From Pocillopora verrucosa (lineage: Eukaryota > Cnidaria > Anthozoa > Scleractinia > Pocilloporidae): DNA of 64,000 bases. A program made the translations under genes and the position numbers. Where the stretch lies: NCBI RefSeq assembly GCF_036669915.1, contig NC_089325.1, positions 11,987,231-12,051,230 on the forward strand, read 5' to 3'. Under the pieces are notes generated by a model. The model saw only the letters and a program-made list of their open reading frames with translations. It was not told the DNA's origin and did no database searches. Each line of letters begins with the position of its first letter. The stretch's first letter is position 1. Positions 13,301-24,813 of this stretch are shown here, piece by piece.

Positions 13301-16300
13301 AGGCCTTATCTCAGAAATTACAACTCATGGAAAGGTTTGTCTTTGTACATTTACTAATATCAGCCCTGTGGCTCTTTGTTGCAGACGCGGTGTGATCAGC
13401 GCGCGTGATCAATGCGTGGAACTCCAGATCGAGAGGTCTAGGTTCTAGCTCAGGCTGGGTTATTGTGTTCTGTTTTCTACGTTCTTGCAAATAAACTTTA
13501 CCTCCTTAGCGCCTCTCTCTACACAGGAGTGTAAATGGGTATAATTAAACTGTCAGGGAAACGAGGTGAAATCCTGGGGGGGGGGGGGGGAATGCACCGA
13601 CACCATTATACCCAGCAGTACCCCCAATCGCACTGAGATACGTTCCCGCGGTTTCTGCCAATGGGCTCAAGAGCAGACTTCCCTTAGCTCTGCTGGCTGA
13701 TGATAAATCGCAAGTCGACATAACCTTTTATTGATCTTCAGATTATTAATAGGGTCTCAATGGGGAGATGACTTTTATTTTCAAGTTTGGTCATTTTTAA
13801 GGCTGACGGTTGATTTTTTTCCGTCACTGTTGAAAGAAAAAAAGTTTAAGGTTCATTTTTTTTGCGAGTAACTGTGAAAATATGTCAATGGATTTTTTTA
13901 CCATTTTACGGTTTACGGTTAACCCCATTGAGACCCTCTTTTAAATAAGATCCTTTCTAAGTAGTTTTGTGATCGTCAACAGCAATCAGAAGAAACAAGA
14001 GGATGAAATAAAAGCATTCAAAGCTCAGTTAAACAGGTTTGTTAGTTCTTGTGATTGCCTTTATTCGATTCATTCGTCAGTTCAATACCAAGTGGTTATA
14101 ATGGTTAACTGTTGTATTTTATCCAGCGAAATATGTGAAAAGCAGGAAGTAGAGAGGAAAATGCAGGATGAACTCGGAAGGTAAGAATCTTGAACAAGGG
14201 TTACCATTATAGGTAGTAACAAATAAAAAATGCCAGCCTACAGCCAAGGAAAGTTTTTGGATGAATTGTTTTCTCGTGCAAGGAGAAGCAACTGTTAGAC
14301 AATCGTGTTTAGTGACGTCGGCGGCCTGCGCCGAGTCTACCGTTGTGATCATGATTGATTGAAGATGAAATTCTTGTTTTGACCAAAAGCTGAGTTTCGT
14401 CTGAAAAAGCTATGATGAACAATGTAGTGATACTATTGGCTACAATTGTTTTCTCTCTGGGAACACGTGATCCAAAATTATTGTACGTTCTGCTGCACCG
14501 ATACCTTGCGTTCGTTTCCTATCCACGAGTTAAAGGATAGAGGGAAGAGCTTTTTCTCCGCTCAAATGAATTATTTCTTTCGAACATAACACATTTGCTT
14601 TTTAGGCTTTGATAATCAACCAAAATACACTTGATGCACCCGACGTGGGTATGGCACCACTACAAGATAAACTTATCAACAGTCTATGAATTCATATGAG
14701 TATTTAATCTCTCCAAACTGTATCATCTTTAAAACAATTTAAAGGTACCAGTCAATAAACAAGGAATTAGAAGAAAAATTGAAGGAATCCGAAGAGAACT
14801 TTATACGGTAAGTTGATTTAAAGCCGAAGTGATCCGTGAATCCATTCGGACTCTTCAAGTTTTTTTTCCTAGTTTATAGCGATAGTCGCGGCAAAGGTTA
14901 AGGTTGCTGACGAAGGCGTGTTAATTTGAACTTTGCAAATTTAACTTTCTTCAGGAAGCGCACTGCCATTTTGAATCTTTCTTTCTCAAAGCATTCAAGG
15001 TTTGCTTGCTGAGAGATCTTCATCTTTCCTATTCACTTCAGGCAAATAAAATCATTTGAAGAGAAAGCAGCTAAATCAAAAGAAGAATTCGGAAGGTGCG
15101 TATGAACAGATTTTGGTAAAAAAATGCCGGTTTGAAATAAGTGTAAATTCCAATTTTCAAGCTTGCTGTTTTTCTTTTTCCTTTGTTCTCTTCGCTTTTG
15201 AAGGCGACTCGTGGAGACCCAAAAGAAGTTATCACAAGCGGAGATAAATTTTGAGAAGTAAGATGTTCATTTATTTGGAAACGTTGATGTTTTCTGTGTA
15301 GAAAGTGCTTGATCTTAAGCGAAACACTAGCGACTAGTTTCGCACCAACAAACAATAACAACAAATTCGAAGTTCTCGTATCTCGTTCCTCGGTCCTCGT
15401 TTGCCCTTTTTACCTCTTCAATTACATCCATCGCCACATCCATGTTTCAGAATTTATTGTGTGCTTATTTGCTTTTTTTCCAAATTCAGTTTCAGAAGCG
15501 AACAGGAGACGAAGTCAAAGGAAAAGGATATGGAAATGGAAAGGTATGATATAACGAAAGAAAGACACCTTTTGTGTTTAAACAAATCTTATCATTCTTT
15601 CTGAGGAATCTACTGATATGTCTCTAGACTACGTAACAGGGTAGGCCAATGTTTTTGTTCTTAAAACACTGCAAACTGAGAAAGCCATCTCACGTTTGAA
15701 TTCAGCTCGGTTTTCAAAGTTAACTTAGAGATGTTTCTATTGACGTCGGGCGAATGGTCAGCTATGGGGTTGTAGAGCAGTTGTTACTGTGCAAATTTGA
15801 AACTCACGACCTTCGTTGTTCGTTATCATAATTGTTTCATTTTACTTTGCATTGTCCCTCTGCAGGAAACTCTTTTCAGCAGAAGAAGAAGTAAACAGAT
15901 TGAAATCGGAACTAAGCAGGTAAGATCTACAGCCGCCAAACAAACTTCACAGTTTTTTATAGAAGAGAATCGTGGTTGATATTTGTAATACTAAATGTCT
16001 TACCCCGCTCGTATTGGAATTATGTGTTCATTAATAATAGTAGGGTCCTGTTTCTTAATCACAAGTTTTGATTACAGGCGGAAGTGAACGACGCAAAGTC
16101 CTGTTACAATTTCAGATACAAAATATGAAAGCATTTTTGAAACAAAATAACCATTGGCTGAACCTATGATTCTTGTTACATACACCATACTTATCACATG
16201 ATAATGAATTCAATAGTCAGTAGTCCACATAACAGCGTGCTCAAAGCATGCTTACACGGCAGGCGTATAACGGTTTAACTTCTAGTGCTCAGATTGGTAA

Positions 16301-19300
16301 CCAATCACATTCGAGAATTTGTTCGTAGTTTTGATTATTTTAGTTATATTTTGTAATTTCTGCAGCTTACCAGATCAACATAATCCTTTCTTTTCTGCAG
16401 TAGAACAAGCAACGATGATCAGTTGAACGAGTTAAAAGCCCAAATTGAAGTGTAAGTACCCTTAAAAATAGGCGTTAGTTAAGAGAAATACCAACGGTAA
16501 GACTTGTTGTTGATGAAGCTGAAATAGGCCACGCCTCGTTTACAGTTTACTCAACTAGGAAAATTCAAAGCAAAATTTCAAACTTGTCGTTTGCAATCCG
16601 TGTGAATCTTTTACATCCCAAATCATTCTAGTTCTTTTTCATCATTCCCAGTTTGGTGTCTTTCTTTCTTATCAACCTAGCATTTGACAGTAACTTTGTG
16701 TGCTGCTATTTTTGTTTCTTCGTGTTCTAGATGGCGAACTAAATACGAAGATCTGGTCCAAAAGATTGAGCCCTTCAAGGTCAGGTCATGCTTTAAAACT
16801 CTACATCACGGCAACCGAACTCTCCTTGATAAATCTAGAAAGGCCCCCGAGGTTAACAACTCAATAAAACATGACCTTTGCCTAGAAAAAGTGTTGTAAC
16901 GATAGATTTCTGTTAATAATTTTGGACCAACAGGCTTAAGTATGTTTGAAGAAGGGGCTTGACTTGTCTCTTTACTGCTATGAGGTCATTCGTGTCATCA
17001 TTCAAAAATTTTGTTATAATGGTAAATGAACATTTGTTTCGCTTCTCAAGAGGTATTAGTGACGCTTAGTTTAACTGTCGTAGGATCAACTGGATGAATA
17101 CGAAGCTGAAAGAAACGCTCTCCTCTGTCAGAATAACCAAGCAAAGGACGAGGTAAAAGATGTTTGCATCGCCAAGCCTTACCTGCGATCAGGCATTCTT
17201 TTTTTCTGGGTGCACGATGGTGTATTTAGGAGCCTGAATAAAGAACACTTTATCGCAGGTTATGTCAGGTCTCACCACTAACATATGGACTGATATATGA
17301 ATGAGAGATTTTGATTATATATTTTTTACTTTTTTAAATTCCTGATTCATTTACTTATTTTTTCATAGAGCGGTGAGCGGGCAGTTAACTTATGAGGCTC
17401 TTGTGGTAATAGGGCTTGCTCACTTTCTTTTCTCACCCTCCCCACCCGTGAGGGTTGTAACGGCTCATTATTCCTCCATTCCCTAATGTACTCACTGAAG
17501 GAAACAACATGAAGTGTACTTGTTTCAAGGGCGGAGCAAATAATTTTTAAAAAAAGGGGTCCAGAAATCTTAGAAATTTTTCACAGTGTAGCCGAAATAA
17601 GCTGAGGCATATTTCAGGGCAATTTAATGAATTTCAAAGACTTCAGATTGAATTGTAACATGCGATTCTTTTGGTGCGAGAATTTTGGTGTCAGACAAGT
17701 GGTAAAAATACCATAATAGGGTAGGGGGGGGGGGTCTGCACCAGCCTTATCCCACTCTATTGTGCAGTTCATCGCATGTTCTGTTCACTACTGCTGTAGG
17801 TTGCCAAGCTAGGCCAGCAGTATGCCAAGTTACTCGGTCACCAGAACAAGAAGCAAAAGATACATCATGTTGTAAAGCTTAAGGAGGAGAATAACAGTCT
17901 CAAAGCTGTGAGTACTCTCAAGCAACATAAGATACAGTCTATGGCTGCACGTGCCTACTTTTGTATAGCTGTTGAGTATTGCAGTAAAAAAGCAATGTGG
18001 TGTAAAATGCAGAGGGGTTAGTGAACAACTCTTGTCGATGCCAGAATTGTGGCAAAAGGAGAACTTGGTTAGAACAGAGTTTGTACACCGGTCAATTGAC
18101 AGGCTGGGGACTGGGCGAGAAATTAATAGAAGAGGTACACCATCAACTGTGTCAAATGAATTTTTACACAAAACTTCGCCTCTTCGTACGCTTTTCGTAC
18201 CTAGCGAAGTGAATCTCGTGTCAGAGGGTGTAAGGTTCGACCCCTGGCCACATGATTTTTTTGTTTTTGTATTTCTTTTCTTTCTCCTTTTTTCCTTGGG
18301 ATTTACGTTCTTCTTTACAAGATATGTTGGATATGTTCCGAGTAAAACGCACCTGCGAGAACGTTTGAAGACTTAGCTCTTTCGTTCAAATCGATAACAA
18401 GTCGAAACTCAGTGACACCCTGAACTATGGCGTTCAATCCCCGCCAAAATTCAAGTCTTGTTTTCAATATTCAAGTTTAATATTCAATATACGAGGTTTA
18501 TCTCAACATTCATTCAAGTTTTATTTTCAACATTCAAGTTTTTGATTTGAAGTTCACGCTTGACTGTCTTGGTCATGCAAGCGCACGTTGCGAGCGTCTC
18601 ACGATAGTCTGCCATTTTGAAAACCGTGGGGGGCTTGGAGGAAGGTTTACACAACACCATAACATAGTGCCTACGGCCTTCCTGGAAGGAAGCACAATAG
18701 GCACGAAAATGCTCCCTTCCCCTCCCCTGCACATCACATTCTACCGCTTCACTTGACGACGGGCCAGACCTAGGGAGGCTCGCGACAATCCCTCCCCACC
18801 CTCCTCGAAGTTAAAGAACTTACGTCGCCCTCTCACGTTCTTAACAAGATTTAACCTTAGTTGGTCATTTGCAATCCTTGTAAAACATTCCTATCCTTAA
18901 TCATCCTTTTTCGTTTTTTGCTGCATTCCTGCCTCTTTGGTGTTTGTCTACACACTTGCGAAAATGGTTCTCGATTAGTTTAAACGCTGGAGAACAATTT
19001 TTTGATCGCACAAAGTAGGTCCTTCCATCGAAGAGGATCTCTGCCCTGTTTTGTGGTCACATGATACTGAGTTCTGTTGAAAAGATTGCGACAGTTGATC
19101 GAACTGTGTTCAAGTGTATGGCCGTGCTCGCAAGCCAACTCTGTTATTGAAAAAGCACTTGGATTCTGCTAAAGGACTAGTAATTTTGAAGGAAATATCA
19201 GATAATCTAACGAACTTTAGGTATATCAGACATTTGATCGCTACAAACTCGATTCTGTCTTATCGTCGGGTCAGAGTTGTTGCAGAAGAGTATTCGTCCA

Positions 19301-22300
19301 ATTACGGGTTAATTTGTCGATGTATATGTGGAGTCACGACGGCAGACGTTATATCAAAGTGGAATTTCTTATCAAGCCCGCTTCGCGAGGACAAAAAACC
19401 TTCTATATAAGCACAGAAACCAAACGAAGGAATAATTTCCAGAAATCGTTGTAAGACTCAAATATTCGCTACAAGTGATGACAGAGAGAAGCGATTGCAT
19501 TGATGCGAGCCGAGGTAAGAGAGACAACTCATAGCGAGATAGATCCATGGGAATTTTGATCAGTTATGAAACTGATGGAAGGAGAATGACATTCTATGCA
19601 AGATTTTACGGGCCATACGAATCCAGGAAATTCAGACCTAAATACAGTTCAGTGATATGGGCGATAGACAGACGTTCGGGTGAAAAATTCCACTTTCATC
19701 GCTGCTGGCATTTGTTTGTTTTGATTTGTTTGTTTTTTTTTTGTTGGATTCTGGCCAGTGTTTGAGACCAGACATTTGAACACAGTTGGAAATTTTTGTC
19801 CGTACTCTATGACATACGAGAGAGTGCATGACACTCAGTCACAAAACTCCGCGAAATAGAGCTCACACAAGAATCAATGACATCTGCGTACTAGAATTCA
19901 TTCGTGCTTGTTACCCAAATTATATATCAAATTGTTCCATACGCTTGTTTAAGAGATACGCTCGAGACTTTCTACCTATCAGGATTTTTGTAATTGATAC
20001 TTTAAAAACTCTTGCTTCCAGCATATTTCTTAACCAAGCACGGTGACCTATCTTTTTCATTGTATCTTTTGAAATTATAACAGACATTGGTAGGGAACAT
20101 TACAGGAAAGTTTAAAAAAACTGTTCGATGAATTTCATTTTCTGAGTATTGTAGATATGAATCAATCGGCGATTGAAACAAATTCAACAGTGTCTTCGGA
20201 GTTCTTCACCCAAGTTTCGTTACTAAAACAACTCTGGTTGTATGTTATCTAGAGCTTGTGTGCGCGGCCTGTATGGAGAAATTAATGGTCATCTACATAG
20301 CAAAAACATACAAAGAACTGCAAAAAAAAATAACCGTTTGTTTACCTCATCATAAACATGGCCATCGCAGACATTTTGGATGCTTGTGTCGCTACAATAC
20401 TCTCTGTATCATTTTCCTTCTTGGGATCGCGATGGTTTTCGGGATTGTTTGGTAAAATTTCCTTGAAGTTGGCTTATTTCAGCATAGTTTTTTTCACTGG
20501 ACTTTCGATCTTCACGCTGATGATCATGTTCTATGCTATTCCTTTAATTGCTATAGCTACGTCCAATATTGTCATTGCGCATGCGCTGAGGAAAAGACGA
20601 GCTTTTGGAAGTAGTCAAAGACAAGCTCAAATACATAAACAAAATTGTAAGATCTTTAAACTTCTGATAACTATTTTTGTTTTGTTTACCTCGTGTTGGC
20701 CATTTACACACGCGCAGCACTTCTTGTCAGCGTTTGAACCATTCAGTTACCGCGAGTTGCGCGCTCAGGGTTGTTGTTCAATTTAAGTAAAATGCGGCAA
20801 TCAATATGATTCTGTACTTCGTCTTCGATGACCAGTTTCGACTAGGCCTTATGTAGTCTTTAGTAATTTGGAAATTGGCGAAGCCACGTACAAGAAATGT
20901 CATCCCGCGAGAAAATTTTGGTTTTACAAACTGAGACACGGGTACAAAAGATATTGATTATGTTGACAAAAGCTACCGCAGGAAGGATTGGGACGACACA
21001 ATAGTTTGACTGTTTACGGTATTATTTTCGTAAGTCAATGAAAGTGAAAAGATTTTTGAATCGGGCCGAGATATTCGAAGTCTGTATCCTAACAAATACA
21101 CACTCGGAGAGTACGAAAGATGTGTAATACTTGCTGAAGGGTTAGCCGAGAGCAACTTCGCAATAGTAAAAAGATATATTTGTAGAGATTTTTTTTCACG
21201 GGCATAAGATTGCTTCACTTCTCCAAATATTACTTCCTGAGTTTTAAAAATATCAAGCAATAGTTGAAACAAGTGCAACGTGCTAATTAAATTTTTTCCC
21301 AACTGAGAAAAATTCCCTCGTCTACGCTTCGTTGCGTCAACGCACCGACATAAGCGTGTCCAGTGGGAGTATGATTGACTGATTTTATTTGATTAGGTCT
21401 GTTCTGATAAATATTATAGCTATTAAACTACCCAAGAATTTTACATAGCAGCACCTGAATCGGCGCTCTTTTATTGATTTCCCCACAAAATTTCATCCAG
21501 CCAGGCTTTGATTCAGCCATAAAATGTCAGAAATTATAATTTTGATTTGGAAAAAAAATCAGTAAGCGTAGGGTTTTTTTTTTCTCGGTTCTCTTCGGGA
21601 GATTAAACTGCATTGTTTGTAAAAATAAAAAGAGTCTCTTTCCCGGTTCAGTTCGTTCTGCGAGCCTCGAAATGGTTTCAAAATTATTCCAGATGTAAAC
21701 CCTGGAGGGTTTACATCTTGCTGCTCAATCCGCTGGTGGGACTTGCCTCTCAAAAACATGAAGGGCCAGTCGTGTTAAATGTCAGAGGGGAACATTTTCC
21801 AGATGGCGTAAAATGCCTCGGCCTGTGAAACTAGATACAGCCTTTATTTTTGCACTTGACATCCAGAAACACATCTGTACTCTAATTTTAGATAGCAGCT
21901 TAAGAATTATTATTTACGCATTTAAGTATTATTATGCAATTCTTACATTTCTTACATAACTTACGAAAATAGCATCATTCATATTAGTGAAAGGACCTCT
22001 TGTTGCAGCATTTAGATCACCCCTGATAAAGGCACTAGACAGGAGTGTCGAAACGTTGGGTCTATGATTGTAACTTCTTCGCTTACATTCATTAAATCTG
22101 TAAACCAGAGTAGCATCAAACCGTGTCTCATACTAGTTTCTTTACGAAGTGTTCGAATGCCCCACAGTCAGAAATTTTCATAAAATTTTCAATGAAAAGT
22201 TCTCTTAAACTTCTTAAGAGCATCAGAAGTTTGTTAAGAAGTGTCACGCAATTCCAAAAATTATTTTGGCTTTTTATTTTGAAGAATTTTCCGAGCTTCT

Positions 22301-23404
22301 GTGAACTGCAAAATCGCTACGTTCTCGACACTTCGAACACATTTCTAAACAAGTGATTTTATGGTATACACAAGTTCAGAAAATTCGCGCGCTAAAAACC
22401 AAAATAATGTTTGGAATCGCTTTACGTTACTTGACAAACATCGAACACTTTCATAAGGTTTGCATGTGGTATTCAGTGCGTAAATATTTCTGAATGTCGG
22501 GCATTGAGTCCATTTGGACAAACATCAAAATTTATACTAACTTGATGAGACACCTTTATCGAGGTAACAGTCTCAAATAGAACGAAACATGGTCATCACT
22601 AGGGTAGACAAACACCGGAGAAGCAAAAATAGGGTGCAAATGAACGAAAATGGCCAAACTGATGGTGTTAGCAAGGCTTGCCTAGCTCTGAGGCGTGGTC
22701 ATCGGTTTCTTTGGGTCGTCTGGTCCGATCAAAGTGAATTGGCCGTGAGGGCTTGGGGGGAAACTGTAAATGAATTTAAGCAAAATTATATGAATTACTC
22801 TGAATTGTAGTTTAGCCAGTACATGAATCATGATTGGAAATTTCACTAATTTCCAGGAAATAACGAAGCTTAGGGAACAAACTGAAAAACAAAAGAGGGC
22901 CATGAAAAAACTTGAGGAGAAACTGGACCTAGTTAGTGGAAAGAAAAAGTTTAATACTACGGAGGCCTTCTCTCACAGCAAGAAGGAGAACATGCCACTG
23001 TCGGTTCTTTCCAATGGTAAGTTCCTTTTGAATTTAAATTTTCCATTGTAGACTATAGATGGTACTGTCAAAGTCGATTTCTGAGCGGATCCAGAGCTAA
23101 CTAATCAGGTGTCGCGAATTTTTCTCACGAGTACGTCTCATGCTCAGCCTTCGCAAGCAACACGTGTGATGCATGTAACACGATTCTCTGGCGGCCAGAT
23201 CGATACCTTGAGTCTAATAATAACTTGGGAGGTATTGCGCTTGGAGCTGGTTCGGTATTTTTCGTTCTCGCGAGATTTCCATTGTTTCATGTTCTGTCTA
23301 CTTTATGTGTACTTGGTGAAGCTGTGACAAAATGTTTTCAACGAAAGTGTCAAGAAAACATGTTTACACTTATTTTTTTCTGCTCAGGAAATGGAGCTTT
23401 TTAA
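4325..23404 (+). CDS. HMMR: Hyaluronan-mediated motility receptor (RHAMM) orthologue, complete, 32 exons
   Basis: Exons: 4325-4358, 4879-4980, 6256-6302, 6409-6516, 6788-6877, 7768-7872, 7955-8038, 8487-8598, 8970-9035, 9124-9197, 9372-9458, 9867-10054, 10324-10443, 10889-10959, 11116-11197, 11424-11532, 12366-12428, 13042-13131, 13264-13334, 13983-14036, 14127-14180, 14745-14807, 15042-15095, 15204-15257, 15490-15543, 15866-15919, 16401-16451, 16731-16779, 17084-17152, 17800-17907, 22857-23016, 23388-23404. They sum to 2,544 nt in one frame, 847 residues (human 724). HMMR is a microtubule- and centrosome-associated coiled-coil protein that works with TPX2 in spindle assembly. Diagnostic segments are the N-terminal [16 protein letters not shown], the C-terminal [16 protein letters not shown] and the signature [19 protein letters not shown] (761-779), nearly identical to human. 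No signal peptide is seen. The tiny last exon is the least certain. Exons 20-27 are near-uniform 51-63 bp units. Confidence 0.93.
5700..6097. mobile_element. Two adjacent copies of a 212-bp MITE (first truncated)
   Basis: The copy at 5886-6097 has terminal inverted repeats TTAACCCTTTCACTCCC and GGGGGTGAAAGGGTTAA. A second, 5'-truncated copy in the same orientation occupies about 5700-5889 and shares the internal GATATTGTAAGGAGAAATTC block. It lies in HMMR intron 2. No coding capacity. Confidence 0.8.
7061..7282. mobile_element. Pogo/Tc1-type MITE
   Basis: The ends form inverted repeats: TACAGTCAAACCTTAATTA on the left and TAATTGAGGTTTGACTGTA, with one mismatch, on the right. TA dinucleotides flank it, as expected from a TA target duplication. 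The CAGTCAAACC terminus is typical of pogo/Tigger-derived elements. It is internal to HMMR intron 5 and non-coding. Confidence 0.65.
7296..7413 (-). repeat. tRNA-derived SINE head, minus strand
   Basis: Read on the minus strand it has a box-A-like TGACCTAATGGTTA, a box-B-like GGTCTGAGTTCAAGACC, then CACTGTGTTGTGTTCTAGGG. This is the layout of a tRNA-headed SINE, and the 13386 copy shares the post-B-box block. It abuts the MITE ending at 7282. Confidence 0.65.
7432..7643. mobile_element. 212-bp MITE, divergent copy
   Basis: The same 212-bp length and ends (TTAACCCTTAACACC and GAGGGTGAAAGGGTTA) as the 5886 copy, with the shared TTGTAAGGAGAAATT block and TAGTCACTC near the right end. The interior is more diverged, suggesting an older copy or a subfamily. 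Confidence 0.65.
12142..12180. repeat. Short inverted repeat within a decayed repeat
   Basis: CGCTATTCA at 12142 is answered by TGGATAGCG at 12172-12180, one mismatch. A B-box-like GGTTCGATTTCC follows at 12210-12221. It looks like a small foldback element in HMMR intron 16. Confidence 0.4.
12702..12810. mobile_element. Foldback MITE with ~35-bp arms
   Basis: The left arm starts CAATTTTATCCTTGGTTCAA and the right arm ends TTGAACCAAGGATAAAATTG, an exact reverse complement over 20 bp that continues with few mismatches for about 15 bp more. The central loop is about 35 bp. It lies in HMMR intron 17. No ORF. Confidence 0.75.
13386..13695 (+). repeat. tRNA-derived SINE with internal poly-G
   Basis: A tRNA-like head (GAGAGGTCTAGGTTCTAGCTC at the B box) is followed by TTATTGTGTTCTGTTTTCTA, then GGAGTGTAAATGGGTATAAT and a run of about 15 G at 13577-13590. 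This matches the general plan of the other SINE copies here. It sits in HMMR intron 19, plus orientation. Confidence 0.6.
20157..20856 (+). pseudogene. Class A (rhodopsin-like) GPCR pseudogene
   Basis: An ATG at 20157 starts [17 protein letters not shown], an extracellular N-terminus with an N-glycosylation motif, but a TAG stops it near 20250. Another frame gives [13 protein letters not shown] (end of TM1, loop 1). A third gives [18 protein letters not shown] (TM2, with the NxAxAD signature) and then TM3-like [18 protein letters not shown]. The sequence then jumps straight to a TM5-like [19 protein letters not shown], so the DRY motif and TM4 are missing. TM6 has CWPFTH in place of CWxP. After another frame change TM7 reads [15 protein letters not shown], a decayed NPxxY. 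Stop, frameshifts and a deletion make it non-functional. It lies wholly inside HMMR intron 30, same strand. The ligand class cannot be told. Confidence 0.8.
21691..21718. repeat. 28-bp near-perfect palindrome
   Basis: AGATGTAAACCCT and its exact reverse complement AGGGTTTACATCT are separated by only GG. It could extrude as a hairpin. No terminator role is expected in this intron. Confidence 0.8.
21982..22133 (+). mobile_element. Repeat with hammerhead-ribozyme-like core (Penelope-like/retrozyme type), copy 1
   Basis: The core reads CTGATAA (22023), a 6-bp stem II (GGCACT...AGTGTC) and GAAAC (22050-22054). This is the hammerhead layout, with the invariant CUGAUGA changed to CUGAUAA. A homologous inverted copy is at 24511-24656. 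Hammerheads of this kind occur in Penelope-like elements and retrozymes. No reverse transcriptase is visible nearby. Confidence 0.55.
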
Positions 23405-24510
23405 TCCTGATGAAATACAGAACACCATCCACTTGGATTCCTGCGGAAATGAGCTGTTATTGATTTTAACAAACAATTCCTCTTTCTTGTCTGCCAAGTG
23501 AATGAAAAATAATTCCTCCATACCTTTTTTAGAAATTTGCGTGCTCGGCGATGAAGTGAACGTAACCAAGATACGAAGATGTTAAGAAAGCATACTTGTA
23601 TTGATCGTTAAATTCTTCTATTCCAACCTTATTCTAAGAATCAAGACCTTGTCGACTACAAAAATATGCCTCTTGTACACTATAACTGAATAACCGGTAA
23701 ATCAAGTTGTGAAATCACGTGTTCTATACAAACAGAACAAACTGTAAAACGCGTTACCAACTAAATTGCGTAATAGATACGCGTGACGGTTCGTGAATGT
23801 TTTTGACAGATACTTTGGACAGCGATTAGGAATTTTATGTCTTGACAATGGTAAATTAACCTCTCGTTTACTTTTTAAATGTGCTTCATTCTGTAAATAG
23901 TATTCAAAAAATAATTATTCCTGTTTTATTCTATTTCGCAAAAATTGTATACCTAGACCCCACGTTTCCCCCGACCACTTTACGATGGAAGACTTGAACA
24001 TGAGCTCGCCTACAGTTAATTGGATTATTACTAGACTCATAGATTATTCTTAGGAATACGGATATTAAACATTTTACCCAAACGAAATTGCAATTCTTAT
24101 TTGTTAGTCTTGTTTTACTTAACCCCAAGTTTAAGTTCATCTTAAACAGCTTGAAAATACTTGCCTTTTTCAAGATATTTCGACAGAAGAAAGTTAAATT
24201 ATCGTGACAGTCTCGCACCCCAGCTGGGAGCTGAACACTCTGCACAATGAGCCTTCATAATTATACAAATAAGTCTACGTTACGCGATGGGCGAAATGAA
24301 ATAAATCTAGAGACCAGCAGATGGACGAAAACCGAGCTAAATGGCCTAAAGGTCAGCCCAGAAAACTCTACAAGATGCAAACGAACAACCGAGGCGGAGT
24401 AAGTTTATTTCTATTCAAAACAAGGTCGTATTTCTTAGGTTGAGAGTGAAACCGTTTCTTCCCAGACAAATTCTTACATATCTCTCATTGAGCAACGTAA
24501 ACATATTTTC

Positions 24511-24656
24511 ATATCAGACATGGTGTGATGCTCCTCTGATTTAAAGATTTCATGAATGTAACCAAGAAGACGCAACGTTTCGACACTCCAGTCTGGTGCC
24601 CTCATCAAGGGTGATCTAATCGCTGCAACAAGAGGTCCTTGTATATGCTCACTAAT
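24511..24656 (-). mobile_element. Repeat with hammerhead-ribozyme-like core, copy 2 (inverted)
   Basis: On the minus strand it reads TTGATGAG, a stem II of GGCAC/GTGTC and GAAAC (24577-24581). Flanks match copy 1 (for example GGACCTCTTGTTGCAGC upstream and TTACATTCAT downstream). The first C of the CUGAUGA core is changed to U. The two copies face opposite ways and flank the last two HMMR exons. Confidence 0.55.
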
Positions 24657-24803
24657 TAGCTGCCCTTTTTTCTGATGAGGTGTTAATTAGCCATCATATC
24701 AAAGGACCTCAAGGCAGACGCTTAAGGAAAAAGGCGGTGAAAACCGTGGTAATTGGGACCCTTCTCACTCTCGTTTTCTTATGCGTGTTAACTCCTGGCT
24801 AAT

Positions 24804-24813
24804 ATTACGTAAC
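24804..24813. promoter_or_regulatory. Perfect D-box (PAR-bZIP site)
   Basis: ATTACGTAAC matches the PAR-bZIP consensus RTTAYGTAAY. It is about 1.05 kb upstream of the bZIP-A start codon. Confidence 0.4.

Larger units (their letters stand above)
17908..22856. other. HMMR intron 30 (4.95 kb)
   Basis: By far the longest HMMR intron. It holds an AT-rich tract of repeated TTCAAG/TTTTCAA words (18450-18545), a B-box-like GGTTCGACCCC (18233-18243), a GPCR pseudogene (20157-20856), a perfect hairpin (21691-21718) and a hammerhead-like repeat (21982-22133). Apart from these I see no coding signal. Short open frames at 17972-18376, 19114-19410 and 22123-22356 show no recognisable domain. Confidence 0.6.

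Noticed and set aside
17972-18376. 134-residue open frame in HMMR intron 30
   Set aside because: Low-complexity, Phe-rich end, no domain, overlaps repeat-like sequence.
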